Source: Anodontia alba (lineage: Eukaryota; Mollusca; Bivalvia; Lucinida; Lucinidae). Taken from it: 64,000 bases of DNA. The notes beneath the pieces are model-generated. The model was given only the letters and a program-made list of their open reading frames with translations, did not search any database and was not told the DNA's origin. A program made the translations under genes and the position numbers. Below are positions 11,061 to 23,135 of this stretch, one piece after another; positions within the stretch are counted from its first letter, which is position 1; each line of letters starts with the position of its first letter. The stretch spans positions 25,649,631 through 25,713,630 of the forward strand of contig OZ024831.1 in NCBI GenBank assembly GCA_964016985.1. The letters are read 5' to 3'.

Positions 11061-12904
11061 TATATTACAGGGAAACATGGGACCCACACTACATAACACA
11101 CTTGTTAGCGTAATGCATACTGATCACCCCTCTAATATAGTTAGAGAACAGCTTAAAAGTGATGTTTTGTGTATGAATCGGCATACACAATACTGCTTTT
11201 AACATTTGTAAAATAGGTTCTAGTTACCTCTTTTGTCTGTCTTCAAAGTTAATTGTGTTTTGTGGGAATAACTTATAAGAACTTGATAATGATAATTCCA
11301 GATTGATAGTATACAAAGTCCCAATAATGCTTCCGGATTATTTATTTTTTTGCTTTTACATCTTTTTTAAACAAGTGTATTCACAGTTTATTTCCTACAT
11401 GCAGAAATTGTTTCTGGCAAAGGCCCATAGACCGCTGTCTATAACAAAAACGTATATCGTCGCATACTTTATTGGCATTTTGAAAGGAGGATTCCGATAT
11501 TCGAAAACACCTGACACAGTGACTTTATTGTGGGTCGACATGGCAAGCCACGTATATAGGAGTTGTACTCTTCACACATCAAATACGGGAATCATACTGA
11601 ACCCAGCTTAAGCGGGTTACTACCAAGACTGTTAACATAGAAGTCGTGCATCTGATAATGAATAAAATAGAATAGAATGTTTAATATTCAATTATGGTCT
11701 CTTTCGGGTATACAATTAACGAAACTGATCGCTTCCATACCGATTTCGCCCTCAAATGAAATTATGCTTCAGCAAGTACGAGTATTCATCACAACATTAA
11801 AGGAGCAGCTTTAGAGGGTTTGGAACCCCAAGGTGTAGCCAGAAAGAAATGGAAATCATGCAAAAGTGCGCATCCAGATTTGTAACAGGAATTACAATTA
11901 ATCTTGTGGAAGCAGCTTATTTCGCCCTCATTTGAAATTTTGCTTCCGCAAAGTACGAGAATTCATACAATTTCGTTATTGAAAGATTGGGAAAAATGAT
12001 AAAGACTCAACCAGAAAAGGCGACTAAAAGACGCGCATATTCACTGCAGAAATTAGCTAGCAAGATATATTTCTGAACATACATGGCATCCACGTGTGAT
12101 TGAACAGGTACAGATAGACCAGATATTATCACTGTTCTCGTTGTGCACACCAACCGCAGATGGACCTACATATGTAGTATGAGCCTCAGCAACTCCTCGT
12201 CTTTTACGGTTGGTACTGCCAACTAAATCCTCGAGTCATGGGCTTTGATGCACTTAAATATTATTTGGCAGTGTGTTCATTTCTCCAGAAGCACACCATA
12301 TCTTTTCATTATGCAAGAAAGTAATGGAGTGCTGGTTCATTATTTATCACCTTTAAGTTAACGTACTGCACTTGAAATGACCAGAAATGTGTCAATGAGT
12401 CGTAATCCGCCAACACAGACAAAAAATATAATTGCAAGTACTTTGACAGAAACGTTGTTTTAAATGTTTGTTCAAAAGTCATCAACCATGTATACGGTTT
12501 GCCAAGGAAAATGAAAGTCTAAATTTTATAGTTCTTCAGTCGTTTACTCGGGTGGGCCATTGTGGCAATGTGACTCTAGTTATTGATATTTTCACAGATT
12601 TTGAGAAGTTTCTTTACTGGCATTACAATGAAAACATTCCATTGTCGAATCAGTTAATACTAGCCCAGGACTCCCATATCTAGTGATCTTCTATGGTCAA
12701 AATGTTGAAAAACTCGCAGGATAATAGTAACTGTCAAGAAACAAAGCCTCGGCACCCATTATTTGTGTACACGTCAGAGACAAATTAGACAGTTCGGAGT
12801 GAACAAAATCTCAGAAAATAACTAGCGTCATTCAGGAAAGTCTGATACATAATGCTATCAGCGTACATGCAATTGTTGAAGTTAAACGACACGCTTGCTT
12901 TTTG
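11061..12904. other. Unassigned stretch
   Basis: Two related short blocks (ATTTCGCCCTCAAATGAAATT near 11745 and ATTTCGCCCTCATTTGAAATT near 11917, each followed by GCAAAGTACGAG-like sequence) suggest a decayed direct duplication about 172 bp apart. No gene is supported. Confidence 0.45.

Positions 12905-12934
<30 letters not shown>
12905..12934. repeat. Poly-A tract
   Basis: 30-bp A homopolymer. Confidence 0.95.
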
Positions 12935-12937
<3 letters not shown>

Positions 12938-13173
12938 TTGTATAAATACAATGCATTAAATAATCTGAATTCTTGTTCTATTCTCAAACAATATTTTGTA
13001 CATTGTTCACAAAAGCAATGTTAACGAATACATGTATAATTGTCTACCTGCTGCATTACGCTGCTAGAATAGCTACGTGTGAATGGAGAACCATTCATTT
13101 TTTTTTTATGTACACTTGGAACAAAAGTGTGAAAACTAAACCAAGCTAGAACTGTGTCCATAGTACACAAATA

Positions 13174-13533
13174 CAGTCGGACCGATAGCTCAGCTCGAAC
13201 CCGGATGGCTCGTTTGCTAAGGATAATTCGAACTCGTATTTGAGTCCCTACGAAATTCTTCAGATAGCTAAAGAAAACAAATATTCAGGGATATTTTCTT
13301 ATTTTATCATGAAATTGTATGTTGTGTGTACTCATTAGAATCGCCTTGAGGAGGCGATTCTAAAGAGTACACACAACATACAATATTTATATAGAAGATC
13401 AAAAAGGCTTCCCTAAATTGTCACCATTAACTTCCCGACTGGCGCCATAATTATCCATAAGTGGCTCGAACTACCCATGTCTCGAATAAATTTCCATGGT
13501 CCTAAAGATGTTCGAGCCATTGAAGCTTTACTG
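13174..13533 (-). mobile_element. Family C1: pogo/Tigger-like MITE, complete
   Basis: TA on both sides, CAGTCGGACCGATAGC at the left and the inverse-type end TTCGAGCCATTGAAGCTTTACTG at the right. CAG...CTG ends with TA duplication are typical of the pogo branch of Tc1/mariner. The centre is a palindrome with arms TATGTTGTGTGTACTCATTA and GAATCGCC plus inverse. It is non-autonomous. Confidence 0.8.
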
Positions 13534-13555
13534 TACCAACCTAGCGCAATGTCAA

Positions 13556-13755
13556 TTAACCATTGTCATGCTGAATAAATTTAGATGCCACATCCATTTC
13601 TAATTTGCAGCCAATCAGATTACTTGATCCCGGTTGTTGACGTTATTCACATACTTAATGGCAAACAGTGCAGATCCAGATCAGCTGGCTTCTTCAGAAG
13701 CCAACTGATCTGGATCAACACTGTTTGCAAAGGCAGGACATATCCTGTTGGTTAA
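13556..13755 (-). mobile_element. Family F4: TTAA-flanked MITE
   Basis: TTAACCATTGTCATGCTGAA on the left and a decayed CAGGACATATCCTGTTGGTTAA on the right. The hairpin GCAAACAGTGCAGATCC, then GATCAGCTGGCTTCT and inverse, is well preserved. It directly follows C1. Confidence 0.75.
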
Positions 13756-14149
13756 TGTAGTCAATCAACTATGAAGTACAAGCAGAGTCAAAGACATGCA
13801 CTGTGATGTTGTTTGTATATAGCCAGGTGTCGTACATTAAGTTAACAAATCTATGTAATATTCACTCTCATGTTTCCCCAGAACATACATGGATAATGGA
13901 AACATGGGTATGTAGGGGTCTATGTTAAAAAAAAGAACAAAACAAAAAATCAAAACAATTTTGCAGTTTTTAAACCAACTTCTTGATCTGTCTGATGCTT
14001 CTACGAACCTTTTTACTGCATAAATCTGTGTTATTATGCGTAATACAAGTCTTCCTAATTTCTCATATTGTATGGTTAAACTCCTTAGCTCACATAGTTC
14101 TAGATAAGTTTGGTATCACGATAAATACTTTTCTTATTCTGCTAAAAAT

Positions 14150-14246
14150 CATATGTTTTGGGTAGTCGTTATAGAAGCGCGTCTGTGAAGAAATGAAAAA
14201 AAAAAAAACAAACAAAAAAAAAAACCAAAAAAAACAACAACAACAA

Positions 14247-14280
<34 letters not shown>

Positions 14281-14284
14281 ACAA
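14150..14284. repeat. Hairpin-core remnant beside A/C-rich low-complexity tract
   Basis: TTTTGGGTAGTCGTTATAGAAGCGC at 14155-14180 resembles the left arm of the shared core; the right arm is lost. It is followed by an A-rich tract with AAC interruptions at 14196-14280. Confidence 0.55.
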
Positions 14285-14911
14285 ACAAATATTAATTTTG
14301 GTTCCAAATAAGGATTATCAGAGGCTTATAACTCTTACTAGTAGAATTTTAAGCCTCTGGGATTATCCAGTGATGTATTTTAGAAGTTTGCATTATCACA
14401 TATATAGGTGGCTTTCTGTAATGTTTTGGTTTCCGCTTAGAAGTGCTTTTTAAAGTCGCGGAAATGCATTTGTCAATTTCATTGGTTCGAAAAGGGCTAT
14501 AACATGTGTACAGAGCAAAACTGTGTGATGTTATGAAAATTCTTTCTCAAATGTTTCGTACAATATCAAGTAGTAAGAATTTTTAACTTTAAAACATGCC
14601 ATACCAAAGTTATTTGTGAAAATGTGTTTGTATGGGACTACTTCCTATGTACCAAATCATGCAAAAATGCATGGCAATGTTACATCTCTTGCTCTGTCTT
14701 GTTCCGCTTGATCTAATAGACCCACGATTCAAATCAAAATAACATCTCCTATGGACAACACTGTACATTGGTGAGCTATAAAGAATGTGATGAAAAACAA
14801 AATGAACAAAGTTAGCACAATCTAATCAGACTGCATGATTTGATGCAAAATATGCAAAGAAAAGTATATGGCGCCACCGCTGCAAATTCCATATCTTCTC
14901 GTTATATCTCG

Positions 14912-15117
14912 TACCGTATTTACCCTAAGTATTGGTACACCTTAACTCCTCGACACTTGTCCTAAAATTTGACAAAGACCAATTTACTGCCTGCTATAGT
15001 GTCAGAAATAGTGCTGGATGAGTGGCAAACAGTGTAGACCCTGATCAGCCGCCGCGTTCTGCGGTCTACACAGTTTGCTGAGGTCTGTCTGTTTCAGTAT
15101 GTAGGGTTATTACGGTA
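14912..15117. mobile_element. MITE with TACCGTATTTACCCTA ends around a GCAAACAG hairpin
   Basis: Left end TACCGTATTTACCCTAAG, right end TAGGGTTATTACGGTA: good inverted ends. The centre at 15024-15079 is GGCAAACAGTGTAGACCCTG and its inverse, the same hairpin found in the TTAA-flanked Family F. Relatives with similar ends lie near 36268-36470 and 56193-56413. Confidence 0.65.
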
Positions 15118-16195
15118 CTTTGTAATATCAATTAGTTTTTTTTTCTGTGTTATATTTGTCATATACGCCCTTAGCCTAGAAACATAGAAAATTATTTGGT
15201 TATGATATAAATACAGTATTTACCGTAATTATTCGGACATAGGCTTAAGCAAACAGTATAGACTCAATACATATGCCATAGCCATGGTAATATACGGCGC
15301 CTGATCAATTGTTCTTCATTCAACCACAAGCAAACAAAATATAAGGACTCAACACACTTGCCATTGTATGCAGCGTCTCATTATGGTCTACAATTGTTCT
15401 TTATTCAACCACAATTTCTTATTAATTACATCACCAGGTGGTCAGATGGACGTGTTCACATTTGAGGAGAGGACGGTTTTGAGTTAACCCTTTAACCCCC
15501 TAGAATCTTCTATCCTTGAATTTGGATGTATCTATTGTTACAAATGAGGGTGTCATTCAAAAATCAAAATCAGAATGTTTGAAAAGGTATATGTTTTAGT
15601 CTGCAGTGTTGAAAGAATAAAGATATTCGAATATGTAGGGTAAATCAAGTCTAAGAACAATGAATACTTTTATGGCAATGAACACATTAAAAAAGCGCCA
15701 AAGCACAACATTCGTTTATTTGTAATTTGTTCATGAACAGTGTTGTAATTTGCAATAACCTAGCACCGGCTTTCAAATTATTTGAAATAGGCTTATTAAA
15801 TCTTAAATTCCAGAAGATATAAATTACGACACTGCAGTCATAATATTGTGCACATGTTAGAGGTTATACTGACCTGTCAGACACCATAACCACTGCTTGT
15901 CTGTTAGAAAGGGCTAGAAACCTAACGCAATGCAAGGTTTAGACCATTTGCCTGATCATACCAGGCCTATACTCACGGGAATCGGCGAAAAGATCCAGAT
16001 AGCGAAGAAGAAGCATTTAATAATGGCATTTGCCATACATCGATATATTCTACCTATTATTCAATGATAATTTAAAGTTTTTTCATTATACGTCTACTGA
16101 GGATAGTTGTACATGACCATAAGTGTCTTCCTGAAATCCATTAAAGTTCAATTGCTTTATATATTCATTTGGATCATTGAGCAACCTCGATATAG
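15118..16195. other. Unassigned; partial GCAAACAG hairpin
   Basis: ATACAGTATTTACCGTAATTATT at about 15211, followed by AAGCAAACAGTATAGACTC, looks like half of another TACCGT-ended element. The rest shows nothing recognisable. Confidence 0.45.
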
Positions 16196-16345
16196 TCGAC
16201 TTCCGCGTAAGCTTGTGCTAAGGACCATATCCAGCCTTACAAACTACCTTGCTGTCATATGAAGAGTCTTGATAAAACCGACATTCACTTTTCGTTCTAT
16301 TTGTGTTTTATGTCTTAATGGGCAATCTTTATGATTAAATCTGCA
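16196..16345 (+). repeat. Repeat M fragment
   Basis: GACCATATCCAGCCTTACAAAC, then CATATGAAGAGTCTTGATAAAACCGAC and GGGCAATCTTTATGA, align block by block with the 275-bp unit at 5720-5994. Confidence 0.55.
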
Positions 16346-16375
16346 GCGTTCATGAATTATACCTGTATCGAATAG

Positions 16376-16380
<5 letters not shown>

Positions 16381-16427
<47 letters not shown>
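16381..16427. repeat. (AC)n microsatellite
   Basis: About 23 AC units. Confidence 0.97.
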
Positions 16428-16429
<2 letters not shown>

Positions 16430-17276
16430 GTCAGCTGATCAACACGCTTTCAGATTTATTATCATTTCTCATCGGCTCAAGCCACATGTTTTGTATGGAA
16501 GCAACAAATTAATACAGATCTACGCAATGGACAAACCATCCAAATGTGACTGTCATAACTAAATATTCGCCTGAAATTGTCTTTATAAGAACTTATACGT
16601 TAGCCTGATAGACGGATGGACACATGAAAGATTTACTGGATTTAGATAAGCAAGGTACTGATGAATCAACTGTTATTAAAACGCTATTACGTGACGATAG
16701 TTCCGTGACTGCAGCAAAACGAAGAACGATTTCCAACATGCACAGATTGTGTGTCTGTCTTCAGTCTTATTCAATTACCAGGCCTTTAATCTAGCAAGTG
16801 TAGTGGCAAGGTTGACGTGACCTGGCTACAGAAGAGTTGTTAATTTAAATACTCAACTAAGTTATTTGTTAGGTTTTTTTATATGAACGTGAAGTCTGGG
16901 ATCGCATCACAGAGGTAATTCTGATGCGATTCCAGAACGCATGTTTGAAGGAGAAATGAAGAAAATGATCGTTTTCATATGAACCTTACTTCAGCCCTGG
17001 AATGACTTGTTGATAAGCAATCTACCTTTCAGAGTTTTTGATGTGTTTACTGGCAGCTTTAGTGTTAACATGACACATTGTGTGTAAACAATTCCTGAAG
17101 AGCAGTCATATGGGATTTTCCGGGTAGAAAGGAACTCAGCTATTTAATTACTACTTTGTGCTGGCTCTGGAGAATGGCAATAGTATCAACTGGCGTTTTT
17201 CTTAAGATAATATTTTGTTTTAGTCGAGTGTTATATTGTTTTGTTGTTTCGTAATGTTACTTCTTAGGATTTTTTA
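16428..17276. other. Unassigned; small inverted repeat at 16900-16950
   Basis: A short stem GGGATCGCATCA / TGATGCGATTCC at about 16898-16935, with GGAGAAATGAAGA downstream, may be a minor relative of the shared hairpin. No gene. Confidence 0.4.
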
Positions 17277-17580
17277 CCCCCCCCCCCCCCCACCACCACC
17301 ACCCCCACCCCCCAGCACCCGGTGGTTTACTCTACTGGCCGTTCTAAGGCGGTAGCCCCGGTGTTAGTCTTATTCTTTGTTGCTTTGTGGTTTATTCTAC
17401 GAGGCGTTTTGTTTCTTGTCTTACCTTGTGTTATTTTATTCTTGTGTTTTCAGTCCTTTTCGTACGTTTGTTCGATTTTGGCTAGTTTGGTTTTGTCGGT
17501 TTCCTCTTCCTCTTGGTGTCTGGGAAGGGCTGCGGTCTGTGATTGTGACTTTTCTCTTACCTTTTTCTTATGATATAGAC
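17277..17580 (-). repeat. C-rich tract and repeat I copy 3a (minus)
   Basis: A poly-C/CCACC tract (17277-17313) is followed by sequence that is the reverse complement of 44460-44770: both encode, in the opposite sense, a similar hydrophobic frame beginning around YSTGRSKA. Conservation at the nucleotide level fits a shared repeat better than a gene. Confidence 0.5.
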
Positions 17581-17639
17581 CACAATAGTGTTGTGTAATA
17601 GAAACACGCGGGGCGCAGTAGGTGTAACACTCTAGGAAG

Positions 17640-17775
17640 TAGTTACGAACAGTTTGTCGCGATGAATTTACTCAGAAAAGGCCAAAATCACGAATCACAG
17701 TCTTCCGGAGGCACAGGAAGAAGAAGAGATGAGTAACAAACAATTACAAGATACAACGGAACAGTTGCAATAACA
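17640..17775 (+). repeat. Repeat I copy 3b (plus)
   Basis: GGCCAAAATCACGAATCACAGTC followed by TTCCGGAGGCACAGGAAG matches the repeat I head at 18670 and 27330. It lies head-to-head with copy 3a. Confidence 0.5.
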
Positions 17776-17781
17776 GTCGTA

Positions 17782-18138
17782 CAGGTGAAGTTCAATGGCT
17801 CGAACTCTTTGGGACCACAGAAATATGTTCAGATATGGGGTAGTTCGAGCCACTGAGGGTTAATCATTGCCCCAGGTTAGGAAGCAAATAACGATGATTT
17901 AAGGAAATCTTTTAGATTTTCGACACAATAATTGTATGTTGAGTGTACTTATAAGAATCATCTCGATGAGGCGATTCTAATGATTACACACAATATATGA
18001 TTACTTGGTGAAGTATGAAAAGTTCCCTAAATATTTGTTTTCTTGAGCTATCGGAAGTTTTCCGTAGGGACTCGAAAACGAGTTCGAATAGGCCATGGTA
18101 AACGAGCCATCGGTGTTCGAACTATTGAGGATCCACTG
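17782..18138 (+). mobile_element. Family C2: pogo/Tigger-like MITE
   Basis: TA|CAGGTGAAGTTCAATGG start and CACTG|TA end. The central arms TATGTTGAGTGTACTTATAAGA and GAGGCGATTCTAATGATTAC have drifted slightly apart. Confidence 0.75.
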
Positions 18139-18599
18139 TACAAACAAAGATCTGCATCACAAGAACCACTTTTGAACCATCAAGTTTCATGGTACTACCT
18201 TTTGTGCGTATTTTGAATTATTGCAGACTGCATACTTATCGGTCGGTACTGGGCGGATAATCTATCGGACGGATCGAAATTCCCCTCAGGTAATCCTCCG
18301 GCTAGGAATTTACAGAAGTATATTTCATACGGACAGATTCGTTAGATAGAAATCGACTGCAGTGCTAAAGTATTTCTACACAGAAGTAATATGGCTTCAC
18401 AATCCAATTAATACTGAGAAAGAAACAATAAGAGATATTACTGGATAAACTTGTTCCACTAGATACGTCTGTCAGTGTGATAACATACTGAAACAGATAA
18501 AGCAGCAAGTTATGAAACTACATTTAGTTTGTTCTTCCAAGCTCCCAGTTATTGTACAGGAAATAAAAGCATTATTTGCACTTTTTTTCTGATTCGCAT

Positions 18600-18870
18600 A
18601 ACAATCCAAGAATAAAAATAGTACAGACGCTGTAAGCTTACAGTATTCAAAATATAAGTGAAGAATCCCAGGATATGCCACAATCACAAAGCATAACCTT
18701 CTCGAGGCACCAAAAGAGGGAGAGATGACGAACAATGAGAAAACAAACGTCGCATATGAAACTACTGACGCACGACGCACGATCAAAAATGAACTACAAC
18801 GGCGGAACCGCATTGGCACGGTCAGTAGAACAACTGCTGAGTGCTTAAAACTCCATTATGTCACACTGTC
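18600..18870 (+). repeat. Repeat I copy 4
   Basis: Contains GAATCCCAGGATATGCCAC, then CAATCACAAAGC, CTTCTCGAGGCACC and GGAACCGCATTGGCACGGTC, all blocks of the longer copy at 44340-45260. Confidence 0.55.
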
Positions 18871-18989
18871 AGTACGGGAGAATAGAATGTCATCTACAAA
18901 TAGTAAGATCTGGCAGTAGCTTAAAAATATTAAAGTTAGTACGGCCTCCTCTGGTTCTTCATTGTGTGTTCCATATTGGCAGCGTGAAA

Positions 18990-19135
18990 TAAAAAGCTGT
19001 CTTAGATCATTTTCAAAATATGCATATTCTGAATATCCATGGCCTCTGTTATCTGATCAGGACCATTGTCCGTCGTTCAGCAATACCGAAGGGATCAGTA
19101 AGCGAATAGCGAAGGCCCAGACTTAGCGAATGTGC
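18990..19135. repeat. Decayed Family E-like repeat
   Basis: TGATCAGGACCATTGTCCGTCG and AGCGAAGGCCCAGAC inverted blocks; the ends are not resolved. Confidence 0.4.
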
Positions 19136-19327
19136 GGGATGGTCTATGCTTTCGCTCTCCGCATATGCCAAGAAAACACCTTTTCACCTGAAGCTGCTCA
19201 TCTAAACACTTTCATGACAAACAGTAATGTCGTCGACCTCAGTGCGAACGTAACGAATGCACACATTCAGTCTATTGCACATATATTTGCCATTCGTATA
19301 ATGCTATGCAGTTGGAGTTTTGATGCA

Positions 19328-19543
19328 ATATGAGCCGCAACATTAGTAGACGTACCCTTTGGCATGTGCGCCCAACGAAGATTCAGATCTGCCTGCCCCT
19401 TCTGATCTTGACAGGGCGCATTTTGGATAGCCAAGGATGCAAAGTTTCCTCATGCGGACAACGAAGACTTTGATCAGACTGCGCGGAAGCGCAGGCTGAT
19501 CTGAGTCCTCGTTGGGCACACATGCCACAAGGTAGCCTCATAT
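19328..19543. mobile_element. Family E1: long inverted-repeat element
   Basis: Left end TATGAGCCGCAAC, GTACCCTTTGGCATGTGCGC, CCAACGAAGATTCAGATC; right end inverse (GAGTCCTCGTTGGGCACAC, AAGGTAGCCTCATA). The two halves are imperfect inverted copies around GGATAGCCAAGGATGC. Other copies at 22000-22203, 31526-31760 and 46809-47022. Non-coding. Confidence 0.7.
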
Positions 19544-19785
19544 GTTAATTAAAAACTTCACAAAAAGCATCGTGTCAACTTACTCGCACATGTCCTAAAT
19601 TTGTAGACGTTTATAGTAAATTAATGTGACGGGTTATGATTGTGTCACGTAAAAATATATTATAAAGTAGGAAGGTAAAAGCAGGATCTTGTCACTCAAC
19701 AGATCGCCCATGAGGATGGAATATACATAAATGTGCAAAACGTTAACACATATTTGCATTGCATAGGATAAACATTGCGTCCGAG

Positions 19786-19915
19786 CGGGCCCTTGAAGTT
19801 TGCACAACGTCGCATTAGCATCGACAGAACGTCATGAAGATATACAACGTCAATGCAACGTCATGGCATCGACGTTAATCCAACGATGTATAAACGTCAA
19901 GTGCCCACTGGAGTG
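19786..19915. repeat. Family P: ACGTC-periodic repeat
   Basis: GGGCCCTTGAAGTTTGC, several spaced AACGTC / GACGTT motifs, ending AAGTGCCCACTGG. Relatives at 27433-27620, 37795-37891 and 57852-57917. Confidence 0.5.
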
Positions 19916-20227
19916 ACTCATGAGGCCACTGATCTAGTCGACTAAATAAATACAGAAATAAAAACATGAAACATTAGCTAACAGCGGACGCAATATCATT
20001 AACGTCCTCGGTTTTATTTTACTCATGCTGTAACAAGAAAGGAAAAGAAAACAAAACAAAACAAAGACAATTATTTGACGGAATTAATTTAATGGAATGA
20101 AGAAAAAATGTATTGTCACCATATAAACACCTGCTTTCTCAGTGAAATATTTTATAGTTAGATGAAGTGACAAGGTTATGATGTGTTTTGCAAAAGAACG
20201 TAATAAAATAGCCACTACAAACATGTT

Positions 20228-20606
20228 TTTATTCATTCATAAAATTCACAAATGCAGACAGGAGCCGTAAAATTATAAAATTATACGTCTTTCATTGCGA
20301 TGATCCGTGCGTTATGCTTTAATGTCATACAGAACGGTATTTAGATGAACGTTCCCACTCACAGAATGCGAGACAGTAATCACATTTCCGGCGATGCAAG
20401 ACCCAATCAAACTGCTACATATTTCAGGGAAAGCACGATCAGGAGTTTTGCTGCTCCATATTTTGGATAAATATTGTAATTTGTGACCGATCTAGATATG
20501 CGTATCATAAGGCACGTATAAACGGGGAAGACGCCGCGAAGTCCACATATTTAGTGTCGCAGCTCGGTTGAAAACATATCTACTTTCACAATACTCAAGT
20601 TGATGC
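20228..20606 (-). pseudogene. Possible decayed coding end with poly(A) signal (speculative)
   Basis: On the minus strand a frame opens at an ATG near 20606 (MHQLEYCESRYVFNRAATLN...), meets an in-frame TAG at 20492-20494, and continues in the same frame for 59 codons (20491 to 20312; ends VHLNTVLYDIKA) to TAA. An AATAAA lies 80 bp further on (20233-20228). The residue mix looks protein-like to me. However, frames of this length with one stop are expected by chance in AT-rich DNA, and I recognise no family. It may be nothing. Confidence 0.18.
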
Positions 20607-20897
20607 ATATATCACTTTGACTCTTCACAGAATGAAAGTTATTTAGACTCTCCACTGAATGAAAGTACGGCGTATGCACTATACTGTGTAGCAGCTGTTC
20701 AATAACCTAGCTGTTCAATAACCAGCTTAGACTCGCCATAGAATAGAACTATGAAGTAAGTACACTTGATAGAAGACAGCCAATACCTTAGCCGAAACAT
20801 GTAGCTTAGACTCGCCACATAATTAAAGTATGTTGTTTAGTATGCTAGACAATCAAGACGTAGCTGACACACCCATCTTAGATACTGCATAGGGACA
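20607..20897. other. Decayed short-period repeats around TTAGACTCGCCAC
   Basis: Phrases such as TTAGACTCGCCAYAGAAT, AATGAAAGTAYGG and CAATACCTTAGC recur irregularly from about 20630 to 21600, interrupted by B1. This suggests an old degenerate tandem or dispersed repeat with a unit of roughly 60-90 bp. Confidence 0.4.
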
Positions 20898-20899
20898 TA

Positions 20900-21232
20900 C
20901 AGTCGACTCTCGTTATCTCGAACTCCAAGGGACTCTAAAAAAAAACTTCGAGATATCCGTACTTCGACATATCAGATTTGCAGACTTGAGGAAAAAATAA
21001 ATCGAACAACCGCATTTAACAAATGTAGATGTAATTGGACTCTTGAAGTTAGACATATGTTGAAAATATTGTGGAAAAGAGGAGAAATTGCTCCTTTGGA
21101 GCAATTTCTCCTCTTTTCCACAATATTTTGTTACGTGTTATTAAATTTTCATTTTTAAGCAGGGACCAGCTTTTCACTTCGAGATAAGCGGTTAGCCGAG
21201 ATAAGCGAGGTCGAGATAACGAGAGTCTACTG
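20900..21232 (+). mobile_element. Family B1: pogo/Tigger-like MITE
   Basis: TA|CAGTCGACTCTCGTTATCTCG start and GAGATAACGAGAGTCTACTG|TA end. The central hairpin is AATATTGTGGAAAAGAGG, AGAAATTGCTCC and inverse, with almost no loop. TA duplications and CAG...CTG ends fit the pogo/Tigger group. Inserted in the TTAGACTCGCC repeat area. Confidence 0.85.
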
Positions 21233-21999
21233 TATATTACCTTAGGTGTATTAGACAGCCAATACTATAGCAGAGACACAGCCATCTTGGACGACATAAA
21301 CAGAAGCTTTCTCGAGTTGTACTAGACGCAAACCTTAGCTGATCACGACATGATAAAATGGTGCTTGTGTTGAGTAGTTAGCTAATCAGTCAATGCAAAA
21401 ACTTGGACACACTCGGATTAAACTCGTCGCACATCAACAGTATAGTTGTGCAGTATAGTAAACGGTCAAATCTACAAATGAGACACACGCGGATTAGTCT
21501 AGCCACAGAATAAATGTACGGTTGTTTAGTATGCTAGGTTGCCTATACCTTAGCTCCGAAACAACAAATGTAGACTTTCAACAGAATAAAAGTACGGTTG
21601 TCGAGTATACTAGAAATCCCCAGGGACTTTCTTGTTGGCATATACTTCATACATTTTCGCTTGGTGTGACCCAGTTTATTCCAGTACCATATCTTTACAT
21701 AGAGTAGTACAATAAAAAAAAACGCAAACATGCGGAAATGTTTGTTTTTGAATTTAGTAATGTCAGGTAAGTACACAACGTAATACCAGTTAGCAGATTC
21801 GGCAGACAATCCCAAGCTCAATTTATCCGCTGAAAATATAATGAGAATCTATTCTCATCAGAAATGTAATATTTGTACTAATCTAAATCCAAGGCTCCAT
21901 AGTAAGGTAAAGGAAATTTTAATTATGTAATTGCATGTAACAATTATACACCACAACAGGAGCATTCCCTTTCTACTCTAGTATTAGTACCAAAATAAA
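21233..21999. other. Continuation of decayed TTAGACTCGCC-type repeats, then unassigned
   Basis: Blocks like CACAGAATAAATGTACGGTTG, AGTATGCTAGG and CCTATACCTTAGC recur up to about 21620. Beyond that nothing is recognisable. Confidence 0.4.
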
Positions 22000-22203
22000 G
22001 AAGCCGCAAAGTCCGAGAACGTACCTTCGGCAATGTGCGCCTAGCGAAGATTCAGATCAGCCTGCGCATTCGCGCAGTCCGATCAGAATCTTCACTGAGT
22101 ACAATTGTGGATAGCCAAGGATGTTGAGTTTATTAATATGGACAACAAAGACTCTGATAAGACTGCGCAGGTTGATTTGAGTCCTCGTTGGGCGCACATG
22201 TTA
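22000..22203. mobile_element. Family E2
   Basis: AAGCCGCAAAGTCCGAGAACG, GTACCTTCGGCAATGTGCG, GATCAGCCTGCGCATTCGCG and, on the right, AGTCCTCGTTGGGCGCACATG. The right terminal segment is eroded. Confidence 0.65.
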
Positions 22204-22932
22204 GAATACTGGTAACTGTAAAATTGGTTTTGTAACTCGGACATCGGTTGATTATTCGCGTTTAATGCTTAAGCGAAAGGGGCATGCTTGGTTGATTTTA
22301 CACCATTTTACAAAGACTGCATGCAACCTTTAGGACATCATGCTTGATTTACTGCATGCCAAGTTCCGTCTAAGAACTGGCTCCCCTGGGAAATAAATTC
22401 TTCCCTTTTAGAATAGAACTTTTGAAAAGGGCAACAACAACAATTTTTGATATCCTTTCTCATTATTTACTGTTCATGCATTGTTGTCTTTGTATCAGTC
22501 TCACTTATAGTACTTCTATTTTATTTATGCCTGGGGAAGGCTGGTGTTAGTGCGTATGACATGTTGAGATGACATGATTTCTGTCTTGTATGTTATGCTT
22601 TTATTCGTCGCGATTTCATTCTTCATACAAAGAAGAAATTCCCACAACGTTATGCACACATTCATAAAAAAATCAAGTAAAGTATGTTTAGAAACTTGTG
22701 CTATATCTTAACTCCATATCACTGTCAACCTAGGCATGTCTAACGTGACATTTAAGACTAAGATTATACATATTACTATACATATTATGCAAGATGCATA
22801 GCGGTGCTGCACCATTTTGTGGTAATTATGAAAAACGGGGCATATATTCTAGAATCCCACTGCGAGGACAGGAACTACTTCACAGGCTACGAAGTCAAAC
22901 AGACAGGAAACCTCAAATATAGTCATGTAATA
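22204..22932. other. Unassigned; Family N fragment at 22370-22445
   Basis: GGGAAATAAATTCTTCCCTTTTAG and TTTTGAAAAGGGC at 22389-22433 match the right side of the Family N hairpin. The rest is unassigned. Confidence 0.45.
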
Positions 22933-23109
22933 AAGTCGTACTTCAATGGCTCGAACATCTTTGGGACCATGGAAATGTGTTCTAAACATGGGTAGTTTGA
23001 GCCACAGGGAGTTAGTCAATGCGTCAAGTCAGGACGATTATTTAGGGACGTCTTTTCGATCTTCTATAAAAAAAATGTCATGGTGAGTGTACTGATTAGA
23101 ATCACCATA
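22933..23109 (+). mobile_element. Family C3: left half only
   Basis: Starts GTACTTCAATGGCTCGAACA and runs to the left arm GAGTGTACTGATTAGAATC, then stops. The right arm and end are missing, a truncation at the palindrome centre. Confidence 0.65.
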
Positions 23110-23135
23110 TATTTAGGGCCACAACTGACAAACTC

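Noticed and set aside
16244..16426. Open frame with a Cys-Val repeat
   Set aside because: It is the translation of the AC microsatellite.
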